64,000 nt of DNA from Bacillota bacterium. Its GTDB lineage: Bacteria > Bacillota > Clostridia > Christensenellales > Aristaeellaceae. Where the stretch lies: NCBI GenBank assembly GCA_023413135.1, contig JAEZQK010000020.1:48243-112242 (forward strand). The letters are read 5' to 3'. Positions 25,092-34,051 of this stretch are shown here, piece by piece. The notes beneath the pieces were generated by a model that saw only the letters and a list, made by a program, of their open reading frames with translations, was not told the DNA's origin and did no database searches. The position numbers and the translations under genes are program-made. Every line of letters starts with the position of its first letter. Position 1 is the first letter of the stretch.

Positions 25092-26357
25092 GTGGGAAGG
25101 ACGGTTGTGGGCATTTGCAAGGACCGCTTTACCATCAATGGATTACTTACGTATCAGGACATCCCCGGCAGCAACCCTGATTCACATGGGCTTTTATGGA
25201 ACCAGCGGCTGATACAAGGCATTTTTGACGACGCCGGCCACCGGGCGCTATACAACCAGCTGGCGCTTGACCGCTTTGATCCCGATGCCAATACCGATGC
25301 TTTGATTGCGGCGCTGCCCGAGTGGTATGACTACGGCATGCGCGCTTTTACCGTGGGCTTTCAGGGCGGCTGGCCGGTAGGCATGACGGAAGTGGAGGAC
25401 ATTGACAACAACCCCTTCGGGCCGGAGGGCCTTGTGCTGGATGAAGCATACGCATCGCGCATGGACCGGGTGATCACGGCGGCGGACAAGCTGGGGATGG
25501 TTATGATCGTCAACATCCTGTACTGGGCCCAGGCGAAGAAAATGAAAAGCGGACGGGCTGTCCGCAGCGCCGTATCTGTTGCTGCGCGCTTCCTTAAAGA
25601 GAAAGGCTATACCAACGTCTTGATCGACGTTGCCAATGAATACGACATTTCTTTAAACAAAGCCCATGCCATCATCCAGACGGCGGAGGGCATCGCCTCT
25701 TTGATCGACCTTGCCCGCACGGAAAGCGGCGGGATGCTGACAGCTTCCAGCGGCGGCGGCGGTACGGTAGACTCTCAGGTGGCCGATGCCGGCGATTTTG
25801 TGCTGGTGCATGGCAACGGCTTAACACGCGGCCAATATTACGATTTCTTAAAGCGGGCCATACGGCTTGCCAAGGGAAAACCTGTTTTGTGCAACGAGGA
25901 CAGCCCCTGCTGCACCCGTGTGGATGTGGCGCTTATGACGGGCACCTCCTGGGGCTATTACAACAACTACACAAAGCAGATACCGCCTTGCTTTTTCGGC
26001 GTCACCCCGGGGGAGGACCTGTTTTTCGCCAGGCGCATGGCCCGTGCGGTAGGCATCCCCGTGAAGGAGCTTTTAAGGGAGGAGCAGTTTGTGCTGCAGG
26101 GTTTAAGGCCGGAAGAGGCGTTTGGCGGCGGGCTGCGCGCACTGCGCCTGGCGGCGGAGTATCCCGAGCAGGTGGACCGGGTGGAGTTTTATAGAAACGG
26201 CGCAAAGTTTTATGTGTCGTATGACGAGCCCTTCTTTGTAGACTGCAAGGCGACCTGGCTGGGAACGCCCTTTTCCGTGGCGAAGGGCGAGCGCTACAGC
26301 GCGGACATATATTTGACCGGCGGCGAAGTGGTGCGCAAGGAGTATACCATCGTGTAA
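25092..26357 (+). CDS. Putative GH-A-like glycoside hydrolase, first of two paralogues
   Basis: 421 residues, no signal peptide. A TIM-barrel protein in which Glu183 (DVANEYD) and Glu269 (VLCNEDSP) sit where the acid/base and nucleophile of a clan GH-A retaining hydrolase would be. Other marked segments are FTVGFQGGWPVGMTEVED and SWGYYNNYTKQIPP. The family is not named with confidence. A second copy at 32779 in the same operon shares these motifs. GTG 25092 was chosen over GTG 25086 because GAGG lies 7 nt upstream and the N-terminus aligns with the paralogue start. It is the first gene of the operon. Confidence 0.65.
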   Translation: MGRTVVGICKDRFTINGLLTYQDIPGSNPDSHGLLWNQRLIQGIFDDAGHRALYNQLALDRFDPDANTDALIAALPEWYDYGMRAFTVGFQGGWPVGMTEVEDIDNNPFGPEGLVLDEAYASRMDRVITAADKLGMVMIVNILYWAQAKKMKSGRAVRSAVSVAARFLKEKGYTNVLIDVANEYDISLNKAHAIIQTAEGIASLIDLARTESGGMLTASSGGGGTVDSQVADAGDFVLVHGNGLTRGQYYDFLKRAIRLAKGKPVLCNEDSPCCTRVDVALMTGTSWGYYNNYTKQIPPCFFGVTPGEDLFFARRMARAVGIPVKELLREEQFVLQGLRPEEAFGGGLRALRLAAEYPEQVDRVEFYRNGAKFYVSYDEPFFVDCKATWLGTPFSVAKGERYSADIYLTGGEVVRKEYTIV

Positions 26358-26406
26358 GCAACCGGGGGGTGAAGCCCGGTGGCAATAGAAAAGGAGGAAA
26401 TCCATC

Positions 26407-27756
26407 ATGAAACGGACACTGGCATTGGTACTTGCTCTTGTACTCATCCTGGCGACCGGCGCGTCGGCATTTGCCGAAACCGTACGCATCGCCTGGCTGA
26501 GCTGGAGCGACCGCGACACACTGGATCCCATCAGCGGCATTGTGAATAAGGGTACACAGGCGTTTGTGGAACTGCTGAAGCAAAAGTTTCCCGGCACAGA
26601 TTTTGAAATCATCAGCGTCCCCGGCGATGGCTGGATCCAGAAGATGGAAACGACTTTGATGTCCGGTGAAGCCGATATCGGCTGGTATACCAACCAGGTC
26701 TTGGCTGCCAACTGGTTCATTGACCACCGGGAATTCATGGCCAAGGACCCGTCCTTTACCGAGGCGACCTTCGAAGCCACCTTTACCCCCGGCGCGAAAC
26801 AGTACACCCGCTATCATACGTACGATTTCCCCGAGAGCGCCGGCGCCATTTACGGCCTGCCTTACGATGTGGGCGCATACTGGATCATGTATGACAAGGT
26901 ACTGCTGGAGCAGTGGGGCGTCACCTGGCCCGAAGGCCCAGTTTCCTATCAGCAGATCTGTGAGATGGCCCAGAAGATGACGGGCACAAATCCCGTAACC
27001 GGCAAGACGAATTTTGGCGCCTATATCAAGCCCTTCTGGTGTGAATGGCTGGGCGTGGGCGCGGACCTGTATCACCCGATCTCCGATTCCACGATGGACA
27101 TCACCAAGCTGGACATCGCCAAGGATGTGGACTACATCAAGGACAGCCCTGAAGTGCTGGCCTACTTCCAGACGCTGGAGGCCTTGGTCAAGTGCGCGCC
27201 TGCCGGGGCGGCGGCCGGGACCGGCGCTGAAAAATGGCTGACCGAGGACAACGATATTGCCATCATGATGGATACCAACAGCAGCAACATCTATTTGAAG
27301 CACGTCCTGGCCAACAATGCGGCCGTCGTTGACAGGTTCATCCCCGTCATGCTCCCCGTGGGCAGCCAGCAGGTGGCGGGCTTCCCGGAAGTGCACCATG
27401 TGGCCGTGGCCAAGCAGGCCAAGAACCCCGACCTTGCCTGGCAGGTGGTCAAGACCATCGCTACGGACAAGGATATGCTGAACCTGGTATTTGACAACTA
27501 CGCCTATGCTTCCGTGCCGGCCCTTGCCGATCCTTCGGGAATCAACATCATGAACATCCCCTTCACGGCCCAGCGCTATCAGGACCGCCTGGAGCACACC
27601 CTCATCTCGGACGACTACTGGTACTGGCGCGAGCCCATCAACAAGGTGTTCTCCAGCCTGTTCAGCGGCGAGCTTACCCCCGAGACGGCCCGTGAAGCAT
27701 TCTACAACAATGTGGTGGAATGGGTCGCCAACAAAAAGCTGCAGTTGGGCAAGTAA
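26407..27756 (+). CDS. Extracellular solute-binding protein, family 1 (sugar ABC transporter)
   Basis: 449 residues with signal peptide MKRTLALVLALVLILATGAS and likely cleavage after AFA near residue 22. No lipobox Cys is present. The mature region shows family 1 features: FVELLKQKFPGTDFEIISVP, GEADIGWYTNQVLAANW, GLPYDVGAYWIMYDKVLLEQ and SSNIYLKHV. It should capture an oligosaccharide or sugar derivative for the permease pair at 27829 and 28749. GGAGG lies 10 nt before the ATG. A hairpin follows the gene, as for the other binding proteins here. No ATPase is encoded in the operon. Confidence 0.9.
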   Translation: MKRTLALVLALVLILATGASAFAETVRIAWLSWSDRDTLDPISGIVNKGTQAFVELLKQKFPGTDFEIISVPGDGWIQKMETTLMSGEADIGWYTNQVLAANWFIDHREFMAKDPSFTEATFEATFTPGAKQYTRYHTYDFPESAGAIYGLPYDVGAYWIMYDKVLLEQWGVTWPEGPVSYQQICEMAQKMTGTNPVTGKTNFGAYIKPFWCEWLGVGADLYHPISDSTMDITKLDIAKDVDYIKDSPEVLAYFQTLEALVKCAPAGAAAGTGAEKWLTEDNDIAIMMDTNSSNIYLKHVLANNAAVVDRFIPVMLPVGSQQVAGFPEVHHVAVAKQAKNPDLAWQVVKTIATDKDMLNLVFDNYAYASVPALADPSGINIMNIPFTAQRYQDRLEHTLISDDYWYWREPINKVFSSLFSGELTPETAREAFYNNVVEWVANKKLQLGK

Positions 27757-27769
27757 TCCCAAAACGCCC

Positions 27770-27803
27770 AAGGCCGGGGTGCACGCGGGTGCATTCCGGC
27801 CTT
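27770..27803 (+). other. Intercistronic hairpin after the binding-protein gene
   Basis: AAGGCCGG...CCGGCCTT with an inner TGCAC/GTGCA stem and GCGG loop, followed by TCC rather than a T run. It could stabilise the upstream mRNA or partly terminate before the permease genes. Confidence 0.65.
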
Positions 27804-27828
27804 TCCATTCAAATTGGGAGGTGCTTTC

Positions 27829-28752
27829 ATGGCGAAACGCTTCAAGCCCTTCATGAAGCGCTATGGCGGCTGGTACGCGATGGTGGCGGTCCCCCTGATC
27901 GGCACGCTGGTTTTTAATTTGTATCCCATGCTGGTGACGATCTACAATTCCACCTGCAATACGGCCGGAGCGTTCATTGGTACGATAAACTACGGCATTT
28001 TGTTCAGGGACTCGGAGTTTCACGACGCGCTTGTCAACACGCTGTACATGGGCCTGCTGGGCGTTGGCATCAGTATCCCAGTGGCCTTTATGCTGGCCTA
28101 CATGCTCAACCGCATTCCCCGGGGACGCAACGTGTTCAAGGTGCTCTTCCTTCTGCCCATGATCATTTCCATCGTGGCGGTAGCCATGCTCTTCAAGCAT
28201 ATTTTCAATCCCGATCCGGCCAGCATCGCCAACTATGTGCTGGGCCTGTTCGGGCTCAAGCCGATGGAATGGTTCGCTTCCACCGCCACCGCACGGGAGA
28301 CGGTGATCCTAATGACGCTTTGGAAGAACGTGGGCTACAGCGTCATCCTGTTCTATGCGGGGCTGCAGACGCTGCCCATGGAACTGTATGAGGCGGCGGA
28401 TATCGACGGCGCCAACGAGTGGGACAAGCTGCGTTCCATTACGGTGCCCTGCATGCGCAACATCCTCATCTTCGTGTACATCACCAACACCATCGGCGCG
28501 CTCCGCCGCTTCGCGGATGTGTACGCCGTTTCCAGTGAGTACGGGTATCCCGCCAACAAGCTGATCACCATCATGCTGTATGTATACCGCAAATCCTTCT
28601 CCACGCTGTTTTACAAGGACACAGGCGTGGCCTCCGCCGCTTCTACGGTGCTCTTTGCGCTGATCCTTGTGATTACCGCGCTGAACTGGAAGCTGACGGG
28701 CGAATCAAACGACCTTACGCGCAGCAGCCGCCGCAAGGGGGTGAGGATATGA
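27829..28752 (+). CDS. Sugar ABC transporter permease, MalF/UgpA type
   Basis: 307 residues with about six membrane helices (YAMVAVPLIGTLVFNLYPML, VFKVLFLLPMIISIVAVAML). The EAA loop reads YEAADIDGANEWDKLRSITV. GGGAGG lies 7 nt before ATG 27829. It forms a heterodimer with the following permease, overlapping it by 4 nt (ATGA), and receives substrate from the 26407 binding protein. Confidence 0.92.
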   Translation: MAKRFKPFMKRYGGWYAMVAVPLIGTLVFNLYPMLVTIYNSTCNTAGAFIGTINYGILFRDSEFHDALVNTLYMGLLGVGISIPVAFMLAYMLNRIPRGRNVFKVLFLLPMIISIVAVAMLFKHIFNPDPASIANYVLGLFGLKPMEWFASTATARETVILMTLWKNVGYSVILFYAGLQTLPMELYEAADIDGANEWDKLRSITVPCMRNILIFVYITNTIGALRRFADVYAVSSEYGYPANKLITIMLYVYRKSFSTLFYKDTGVASAASTVLFALILVITALNWKLTGESNDLTRSSRRKGVRI

Positions 28753-29639
28753 CAAAAGGCATGATGATCCACACGGATGGTTCCAGGGTATTGATCCGCC
28801 GGAAGACGCGCGTCAGGCCGTACATGCTGGTATTCTACCTGCTTTTACTGCTGTCCGCCGTCATCGTTCTGGTGCCCTTCTGGTGGACCGTATCCACATC
28901 CTTTGAAAAGATCACTTCCTATGCCATGCCTTACCCACCCAGGTTCTGGCCCCAAACATTCACCATGCTCAACTATACGCTTGTCACCACCAACATGGAC
29001 ATGTGGCTGTATTTGAAGAACACCGTTTTTGTGGCACTGATAGACCTGGCTCTTCAGCTGTTTACGGCGTCACTGGCAGGCTTTGTGTTCTCCAAGGGGC
29101 GCTTTCCGGGCAAGAATGTGCTGCTGCTGCTTGTTTTGTCCAACATGATGGTGCCCTTTGAAACAAGGCTGATGCCCGTGTACCAGATCATCCGCGGCCT
29201 GGGGCTGAACAATACGTATATGGGTATCGTCCTGCCGGGCGTGATGACCAACGCATTCAACATATTCCTTATCAAAAAATTTTGCGACGACCTGCCCTAT
29301 GAGCTATTGGAGGCGGGGATCATCGACGGCGCCAACAAGCCGCGCATTTATCTGAGCATATTCCTTCCGCTGATGGGCCCCGTGCTGGCAACGCTGGCGG
29401 TACTTGCCATCATGGCTTCGTGGAATGATCTGCTCTGGCCCATTATCGTAGCCAACAAAACCACCATGCATACGGTGCAGGTGGGCCTGTCCATTATGAC
29501 AAACAACCCCGCGCTGCAAAGCCACGCCGGCATGGCCACGGCGGCCTCCGTGCTTTCCATTGTGCCGCTGGCGCTGGTGTTCATCTTTATGCAGCGGTAT
29601 ATCGTCCAGTCTGTGGCCGCAACAGGCATCAAACAATAA
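28749..29639 (+). CDS. Carbohydrate ABC transporter permease, MalG/UgpE type
   Basis: 296 residues. The N-terminal helix and VPFWWTVSTSFEKITSYAM are characteristic of MalG-like subunits, with EAA loop LLEAGIIDGANKPRIYLSIF and C-terminal FIFMQRYIVQSVAATGIK. The start overlaps the upstream stop (ATGA), so the two subunits are made together. ATP would come from an unlinked MsmX-like ATPase, since none is encoded nearby. Confidence 0.92.
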   Translation: MTKGMMIHTDGSRVLIRRKTRVRPYMLVFYLLLLLSAVIVLVPFWWTVSTSFEKITSYAMPYPPRFWPQTFTMLNYTLVTTNMDMWLYLKNTVFVALIDLALQLFTASLAGFVFSKGRFPGKNVLLLLVLSNMMVPFETRLMPVYQIIRGLGLNNTYMGIVLPGVMTNAFNIFLIKKFCDDLPYELLEAGIIDGANKPRIYLSIFLPLMGPVLATLAVLAIMASWNDLLWPIIVANKTTMHTVQVGLSIMTNNPALQSHAGMATAASVLSIVPLALVFIFMQRYIVQSVAATGIKQ

Positions 29640-29657
29640 CGGAAAGAGGAACGCATT

Positions 29658-30629
29658 ATGGAGCGCAAATACGCAATTATCACTGGCTTTATGGGCAAAG
29701 TGAAGGACCGCTTTATCGATTATCAGCCTGCCCGCCCCATGGAGGAAATGGTGGAAATGGCCGCCAAGGTCAAGGGCTGCTCGGGGCTGGAGGTGGTGTA
29801 TCCCCAGAACTTTCTGGACCCGGTGAAGCTTAAAAAGCTGCTGGACGGCTATGGCCTTGGCGTTTCTACGGTGAACCTGAACGTGAAAGGCGAGGAAGTG
29901 TTCCGCTTCGGCTCCTTCTCCAGCCCTAACCCAAAGGCACGCCGCGCCGCCGTGGATATGATGAAAACGGCCATGGACGCCGCCGCGGTACTGGGCTGCA
30001 ACATGGTGACATCCGCCTTTTTGAACGATGGCGCCGACTATCCTTTTGAACTGGACTACAACCGCGCCTGGAACGACGCGCTGGAGACCGTGCACGAAGC
30101 CGCCAGCCACCGCGCTGATGTGAAGGTATCGCTGGAATACAAGCTTTCCGAGCCCCGGGTGCACTGCCTGCTGGGCAACGCGGGCAAGATGGCGGCCTTT
30201 TGCGAAAAGGTGGGCCTTGACAACGTTGGCGTGACGCTGGATGTGGGCCACGCGCTGCAGTGCGGCGAGATTCCCGCCGACTCCCTGGCCTTCCTGTCCG
30301 AAATGAAACGGCTGTTCTATATCCATATCAACGACAACTTCCGCAATTGGGATTGGGATATGCTGCCGGGCACTATCAACCTGTGGGATTATGTGGAGTT
30401 TGCCCTGTACATGAAGCGGGTGGGCTATACCGGCTGGATAACGGCAGACGTGTTCCCCCAGCGGCATGATCCCATCAAAATCATGACCAAAACGTTTGAG
30501 TGGATGGATTTCATCTTTGACCTGGCGGACAGGATCGATGAAAAGAAGCTGTACGAGCTGATGCATACCAGCGACGCTATGGACGTGTACGATTATGTGC
30601 GCTCTCGGGTATTCGGTGGTACGAAATGA
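29658..30629 (+). CDS. Sugar phosphate isomerase/epimerase (xylose-isomerase-like TIM barrel)
   Basis: 323 residues of the AP_endonuc_2 / IolE-IolI-type barrel. Metal-site segments are VKVSLEYKLSEPRVHCL (Glu), GVTLDVGHALQCGE (Asp, His), FYIHINDNFRNWDWDMLPG (His, Asp) and GWITADVFPQRHDP. Such proteins isomerise or epimerise keto-sugars, or dehydrate inosose-like compounds, with a divalent metal. It stands 18 nt after the permease pair and overlaps the next gene by ATGA. The precise substrate is unknown; the operon context suggests an early step on the imported sugar. Confidence 0.82.
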   Translation: MERKYAIITGFMGKVKDRFIDYQPARPMEEMVEMAAKVKGCSGLEVVYPQNFLDPVKLKKLLDGYGLGVSTVNLNVKGEEVFRFGSFSSPNPKARRAAVDMMKTAMDAAAVLGCNMVTSAFLNDGADYPFELDYNRAWNDALETVHEAASHRADVKVSLEYKLSEPRVHCLLGNAGKMAAFCEKVGLDNVGVTLDVGHALQCGEIPADSLAFLSEMKRLFYIHINDNFRNWDWDMLPGTINLWDYVEFALYMKRVGYTGWITADVFPQRHDPIKIMTKTFEWMDFIFDLADRIDEKKLYELMHTSDAMDVYDYVRSRVFGGTK

Positions 30630-31405
30630 GCTATGAAGCCGGTATCCGCACGACCATGCACGACACGTATCTGGAGATCACATTCGTAAGCCCGGATACT
30701 GGAAACAAACTTACTCGCCCCTTGCTTGCATGCATGGAAAATGCTTTGCGTGAAGCGGATGAAAACATATGTGCCGTCGTATTGCGCCATGAGGGCAATG
30801 TGTTCTGCCAGGGCGGAGACCTTGGGGATTTTCGCCGTCAGGATGCCGGGGATGTCCGCGCTTTCGGAGACAGCCTGACGGGCGCTCTGCTCGCCATTGC
30901 CCAGTGCACCGTGCCCGTTATCGCACTGATATCCGGCACGGTGGCCGGCGGCGGCGTCAGTTTGGTGGAAGCATGTGACCTTGCCGTCTGCACAACGGAC
31001 AGCACGTTCGCCATCCCGGAGATCCTGGGAGGCCTGCCCCCTGTGATCTCCTTTTCCGGGGCATACAGAGCTCTGCCTGCAAAACGGCTGATGTATCTGG
31101 CGCTGCTGGGCAAGGCGCTGCCGGCCCAGGATGCGCTGGCCTTGGGCCTTGTAACTGAAATCGCTCCGGAAGGCGGGGCCGACGGAGTATGCGCAGGCTG
31201 GCTTTCGGCACTTGGGGAAAAGAGCCCCTCCGCCCTGCGCATGATCAAGGAATTGCGCAGGCAGATGGACGGCTATCAATACGAGCGGCAATTGCGTGAC
31301 GCGCGTGACCTGCTGGTACAGGCGTTGCTTTGCTCCGACGCGAAGGCGGCGCTGGACATGCGCGACCTGGGACAGCAGCCGTGCTATAGGAGAGGCAAAC
31401 CATGA
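30626..31405 (+). CDS. Enoyl-CoA hydratase/isomerase family protein
   Basis: 259 residues of the crotonase fold. Segments are VVLRHEGNVFCQGGDLGDFR, which matches the first oxyanion-hole strand, ISGTVAGGGVSLVEACDLAV, which matches the second, and TDSTFAIPEILGGLPP. Members act on acyl-CoA thioesters: hydration, isomerisation or C-C bond changes. Its presence in a sugar operon, overlapped by ATGA on both sides, is unexpected. Together with the BKACE gene that follows it hints at a CoA-linked route for the imported compound. Catalytic Glu positions were not assigned with certainty. Confidence 0.82.
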   Translation: MSYEAGIRTTMHDTYLEITFVSPDTGNKLTRPLLACMENALREADENICAVVLRHEGNVFCQGGDLGDFRRQDAGDVRAFGDSLTGALLAIAQCTVPVIALISGTVAGGGVSLVEACDLAVCTTDSTFAIPEILGGLPPVISFSGAYRALPAKRLMYLALLGKALPAQDALALGLVTEIAPEGGADGVCAGWLSALGEKSPSALRMIKELRRQMDGYQYERQLRDARDLLVQALLCSDAKAALDMRDLGQQPCYRRGKP

Positions 31406-32229
31406 AAAGAAAAATTGTGCTGGCGGTGGCGCCTGTATCCTTATCGGTGCCCCAAGGCGCATCCTGCCCGGTCGATCCCACTGCCGTTGCGGAGGATGTG
31501 GTACGGTGCAGCCAAGCCGGTGCATCCATCGTTCATCTTCATGTGCGTGATGCGGCGGGGCAACAAACGGAGGATTTATCCTGCTTTGATGAGACGCTCC
31601 AAGCCATCCGCAGCCGGTCGGATATCCTGATACAAGGCTCTACCGGCGGCCTGACAACACTTTCCCTGGCGGAGCGGTGCGTGTCCGTGACCCATCCCCT
31701 TACACAAAGCGCTTCGCTGAATATTGGATCGGTGAACTTTGGGGAAAGCGTATATGTAAATACGCTGCCCGATATTCGCTACTGGTGTGACCAAATGAAG
31801 AAGCATGCGGTGACCGCCGAGTTGGAGGTGTTCGACCTCTCCATGGTGCGCGTGGGGCAAAAGCTTAGGGAGGATGGGCATGTCGCCCATGCGCAGTTCA
31901 ATATCTGCCTGGGTTTTGAGTGGGCGCTGCCCGGCACCTGGCGCGCGCTGGCAGCGATGGTGCAGGAGATCGAGCGCGTCGAAGGCGCATCCTTCGGGCT
32001 GATCCACCACGGCATGGAGGACATGACTCTGCTGGCGGCGGCGGTGGGCATGGGAGCCAATATGATACGCGTGGGGTATGAGGACAGCGCATGGCTGGAA
32101 CCCGGCACCGTTGCGCCAACCAATGAAGCGTTGGTTGCGCGGGCTGCGTCGCTAATCCGCGCCATGGGCTGCGAGGTGGCAACACCGGCGGAAGCCATGA
32201 AGCTGCTTCATATCCAAAAGGAGAGCTGA
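31402..32229 (+). CDS. Beta-keto acid cleavage enzyme (BKACE, DUF849 family)
   Basis: 275 residues. Conserved family segments are GASIVHLHVRDAAGQQTEDL (His-x-His zinc ligands), ILIQGSTGGL, VTAELEVFDLSMV, GLIHHGMEDM and GANMIRVGYEDS, the last near the active-site Glu/Asp of Kce. BKACE enzymes condense a beta-keto acid with acetyl-CoA to give acetoacetate and a new CoA thioester; 3-keto-5-aminohexanoate cleavage in lysine fermentation is the founding case. Here no lysine genes are present, so the natural substrate is probably a sugar-derived beta-keto acid. It overlaps its upstream neighbour by ATGA and precedes the lyxose isomerase by 1 nt. Confidence 0.85.
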   Translation: MKRKIVLAVAPVSLSVPQGASCPVDPTAVAEDVVRCSQAGASIVHLHVRDAAGQQTEDLSCFDETLQAIRSRSDILIQGSTGGLTTLSLAERCVSVTHPLTQSASLNIGSVNFGESVYVNTLPDIRYWCDQMKKHAVTAELEVFDLSMVRVGQKLREDGHVAHAQFNICLGFEWALPGTWRALAAMVQEIERVEGASFGLIHHGMEDMTLLAAAVGMGANMIRVGYEDSAWLEPGTVAPTNEALVARAASLIRAMGCEVATPAEAMKLLHIQKES

Positions 32230-32230
32230 T

Positions 32231-32782
32231 ATGCTTTACGAACGGGAAGTGCGGGAAGCCAAGGCCGCATGCATGCCGCTTTTGAAAAAGGCGGGCGTGG
32301 TGCTGTCGGACAGCGAGCTTAGGACCATGGAGGTGGCAGATTTTGGCCTTGGCGATTACCGCGTGGAGGGCTCTCAAATCGCCACGTTTGTTTCGACCAG
32401 CCGGGTCGGCTTTAAGGTCATCTGCCTGTTGCCCGGCCAGACGCTGCCGGAGCACTGGCATACTGCCATGGAAGGCTACGAGGGGAAGGAAGAAACGCTG
32501 CGCGTGCTTTATGGCAAGCTGCGGCTGTACCTGCCCGGCGGGGACGGCCCGAAGGAGGGCTTTATCCCCAAGGGAAAGCAAAACTGCTATACCTGCCGGG
32601 ATGAGGTATGTTTGCAAGCTGTCCAGCAGGTGACGCTGGCACCGGGTGTCAAGCATTGGTTTCAGGCGGGGGAGGAGGGAGCGGTGCTCTTCTCCATTTC
32701 CAGCATGGCCACCTGCACCTTGGATCCGTTTACAGACCCTGACATCGTGCGGGTGCCCGTCATTGTCAAGGAGGAAGTATGA
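32231..32782 (+). CDS. D-lyxose ketol-isomerase (YdaE-like cupin)
   Basis: 183 residues. Close in layout to Bacillus subtilis YdaE: FGLGDYRVEGSQI, the cupin metal motif LPEHWHTAMEGYEGKEETLR (His, His, Glu), CYTCRDEVCLQAVQQVTLAP and GVKHWFQAGEEGAVLFSIS (third His). It should interconvert D-lyxose and D-xylulose, and often D-mannose and D-fructose, using Mn2+ or a similar metal. AAGGAG precedes the ATG. It overlaps the next gene by ATGA. The product ketose fits with the transketolase at the operon end. Confidence 0.87.
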   Translation: MLYEREVREAKAACMPLLKKAGVVLSDSELRTMEVADFGLGDYRVEGSQIATFVSTSRVGFKVICLLPGQTLPEHWHTAMEGYEGKEETLRVLYGKLRLYLPGGDGPKEGFIPKGKQNCYTCRDEVCLQAVQQVTLAPGVKHWFQAGEEGAVLFSISSMATCTLDPFTDPDIVRVPVIVKEEV

Positions 32783-34034
32783 GCCAAACGGTTTTGAGCA
32801 TACGGGGGGAATTGTTTTATATCAATGGCAGCCTGGTGTACGGTGAGATTCCCGGCTGCCCCGAATCCTCCAGAGGGCTCTTGATGAACGCCCGCTTCAT
32901 CCAGGGCATTTTCGATGACACGGCGGACGTATCCCGCTTTCACCGCTTCTTAAGGCGCTTTGATCCGGAAGAGAATACCGATGCGCTGATTGCCGCGCTT
33001 CCCCGGTGGTATGATGTGGGCCTGCGGGCTTTCACGGTCGGCTTTCAAGGCGGCGGCCCCTGCTTCACCACCAACAATTCCACCATCGACAACAACGGCT
33101 TTTCCAGTGACGGCCTTTCCATCAAGCCCGCATACGCGGCCCGTATGACGCGCCTGCTTGATGCTGCCGACAGGCTTGGGTTTGCGGTGATCGTATCCTT
33201 GTTTTACGCGGGGCAGATCGCAAGGCTTGACGGAGCCCAGGCGGTTTTGAACGCCGTGCGCACGGCCTGCACATATTTTCAGCTGGGCGGTTGGAAAAAC
33301 ATCATCCTGGAAGTGGCCAACGAGTACGATATTCCTCCCTTCAAGCCCTTTCCCCTGATCCAGACGGCACAGGGCATGGTGGCGCTGATCGACCTGGCCC
33401 GCCGGGAAAGCGGCCTGCCCGTAGGCAGCAGCGGCGGGGGCGGAACGGTGGAAAAGGAAGTTATTGAAGCAAGCGATGTGGTTTTCTTCCACGGCAACGG
33501 ACAGGCACGCCAGCAGATGTGCAGTGCATTCAAAAGATCAGGCGCTGGGCACCTCAAAAACCCATCGTTTGCAATGAGGACTCCCAGGCGTTGTCCAACC
33601 TGCAGGTATGCGTGGATCATGGCGTGTCCTGGGGTTACTACAACAACCTCACCAAGCAGGAACCGCCGGCGGATTGGACCATTACACCGGGAGAGGATAC
33701 GTTCTTTGCCCACCGCATGGCAAAGGCCGTGGGCATTATTCTGCCGCCCCTTGGGAGGGAGGAGCAGTTTTTGCTCATGGGCCTTGGGGAAAGGGAGTGC
33801 ACAGACGGCAATTGTTTCCCGCGTATGGCTTCCCTGTACCCGGAACAGATCGACTATGTGGATTTTTACCGCGATGGCAAGTGGCTTGAGCGCTGCTATG
33901 ACGATCCTTTCACGCTTCACTATATATCCAATTGGCTGCAGCAGGCGCATACCAGCGCACCGGCCCAGTGGCGTGCGGTAGCTACCCTGCGCACAGGTGA
34001 AAAGGTGGAACGAACGGCGGAAACGGTTGGATGA
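32779..34034 (+). pseudogene. Frameshifted paralogue of the GH-A-like hydrolase at 25092
   Basis: Frame 1 runs from ATG 32779 through EVANEYDIPPF and FFHGNGQARQQM. It then loses similarity, while frame 2 from 33519 continues with QKPIVCNEDSQ, SWGYYNNLTKQEPP and on to a stop at 34034. Aligning with the 25092 protein, the break lies exactly at ATG|TGCAG near 33519, where one extra G would restore a single 419-residue protein. Both catalytic-type Glu segments (NEY and CNED) remain. It is either a recent 1-bp deletion or an assembly error. If real, the product would stop at 33981 with an unrelated tail of about 150 residues. The start overlaps the lyxose isomerase stop by ATGA. Confidence 0.8.
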
Positions 34035-34051
34035 CAAGGAGATGGAACGGT

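Noticed and set aside
26002..28200. 732-residue open frame on the minus strand
   Set aside because: It lies antisense to the GH-like, binding-protein and permease genes, which have clear motifs and ribosome sites. Its translation is low-complexity His/Gly/Arg-rich, as expected from the complement of a GC-biased gene.
29304..30566. 420-residue antisense open frame
   Set aside because: Complement of the second permease and the TIM-barrel isomerase genes, both well supported.
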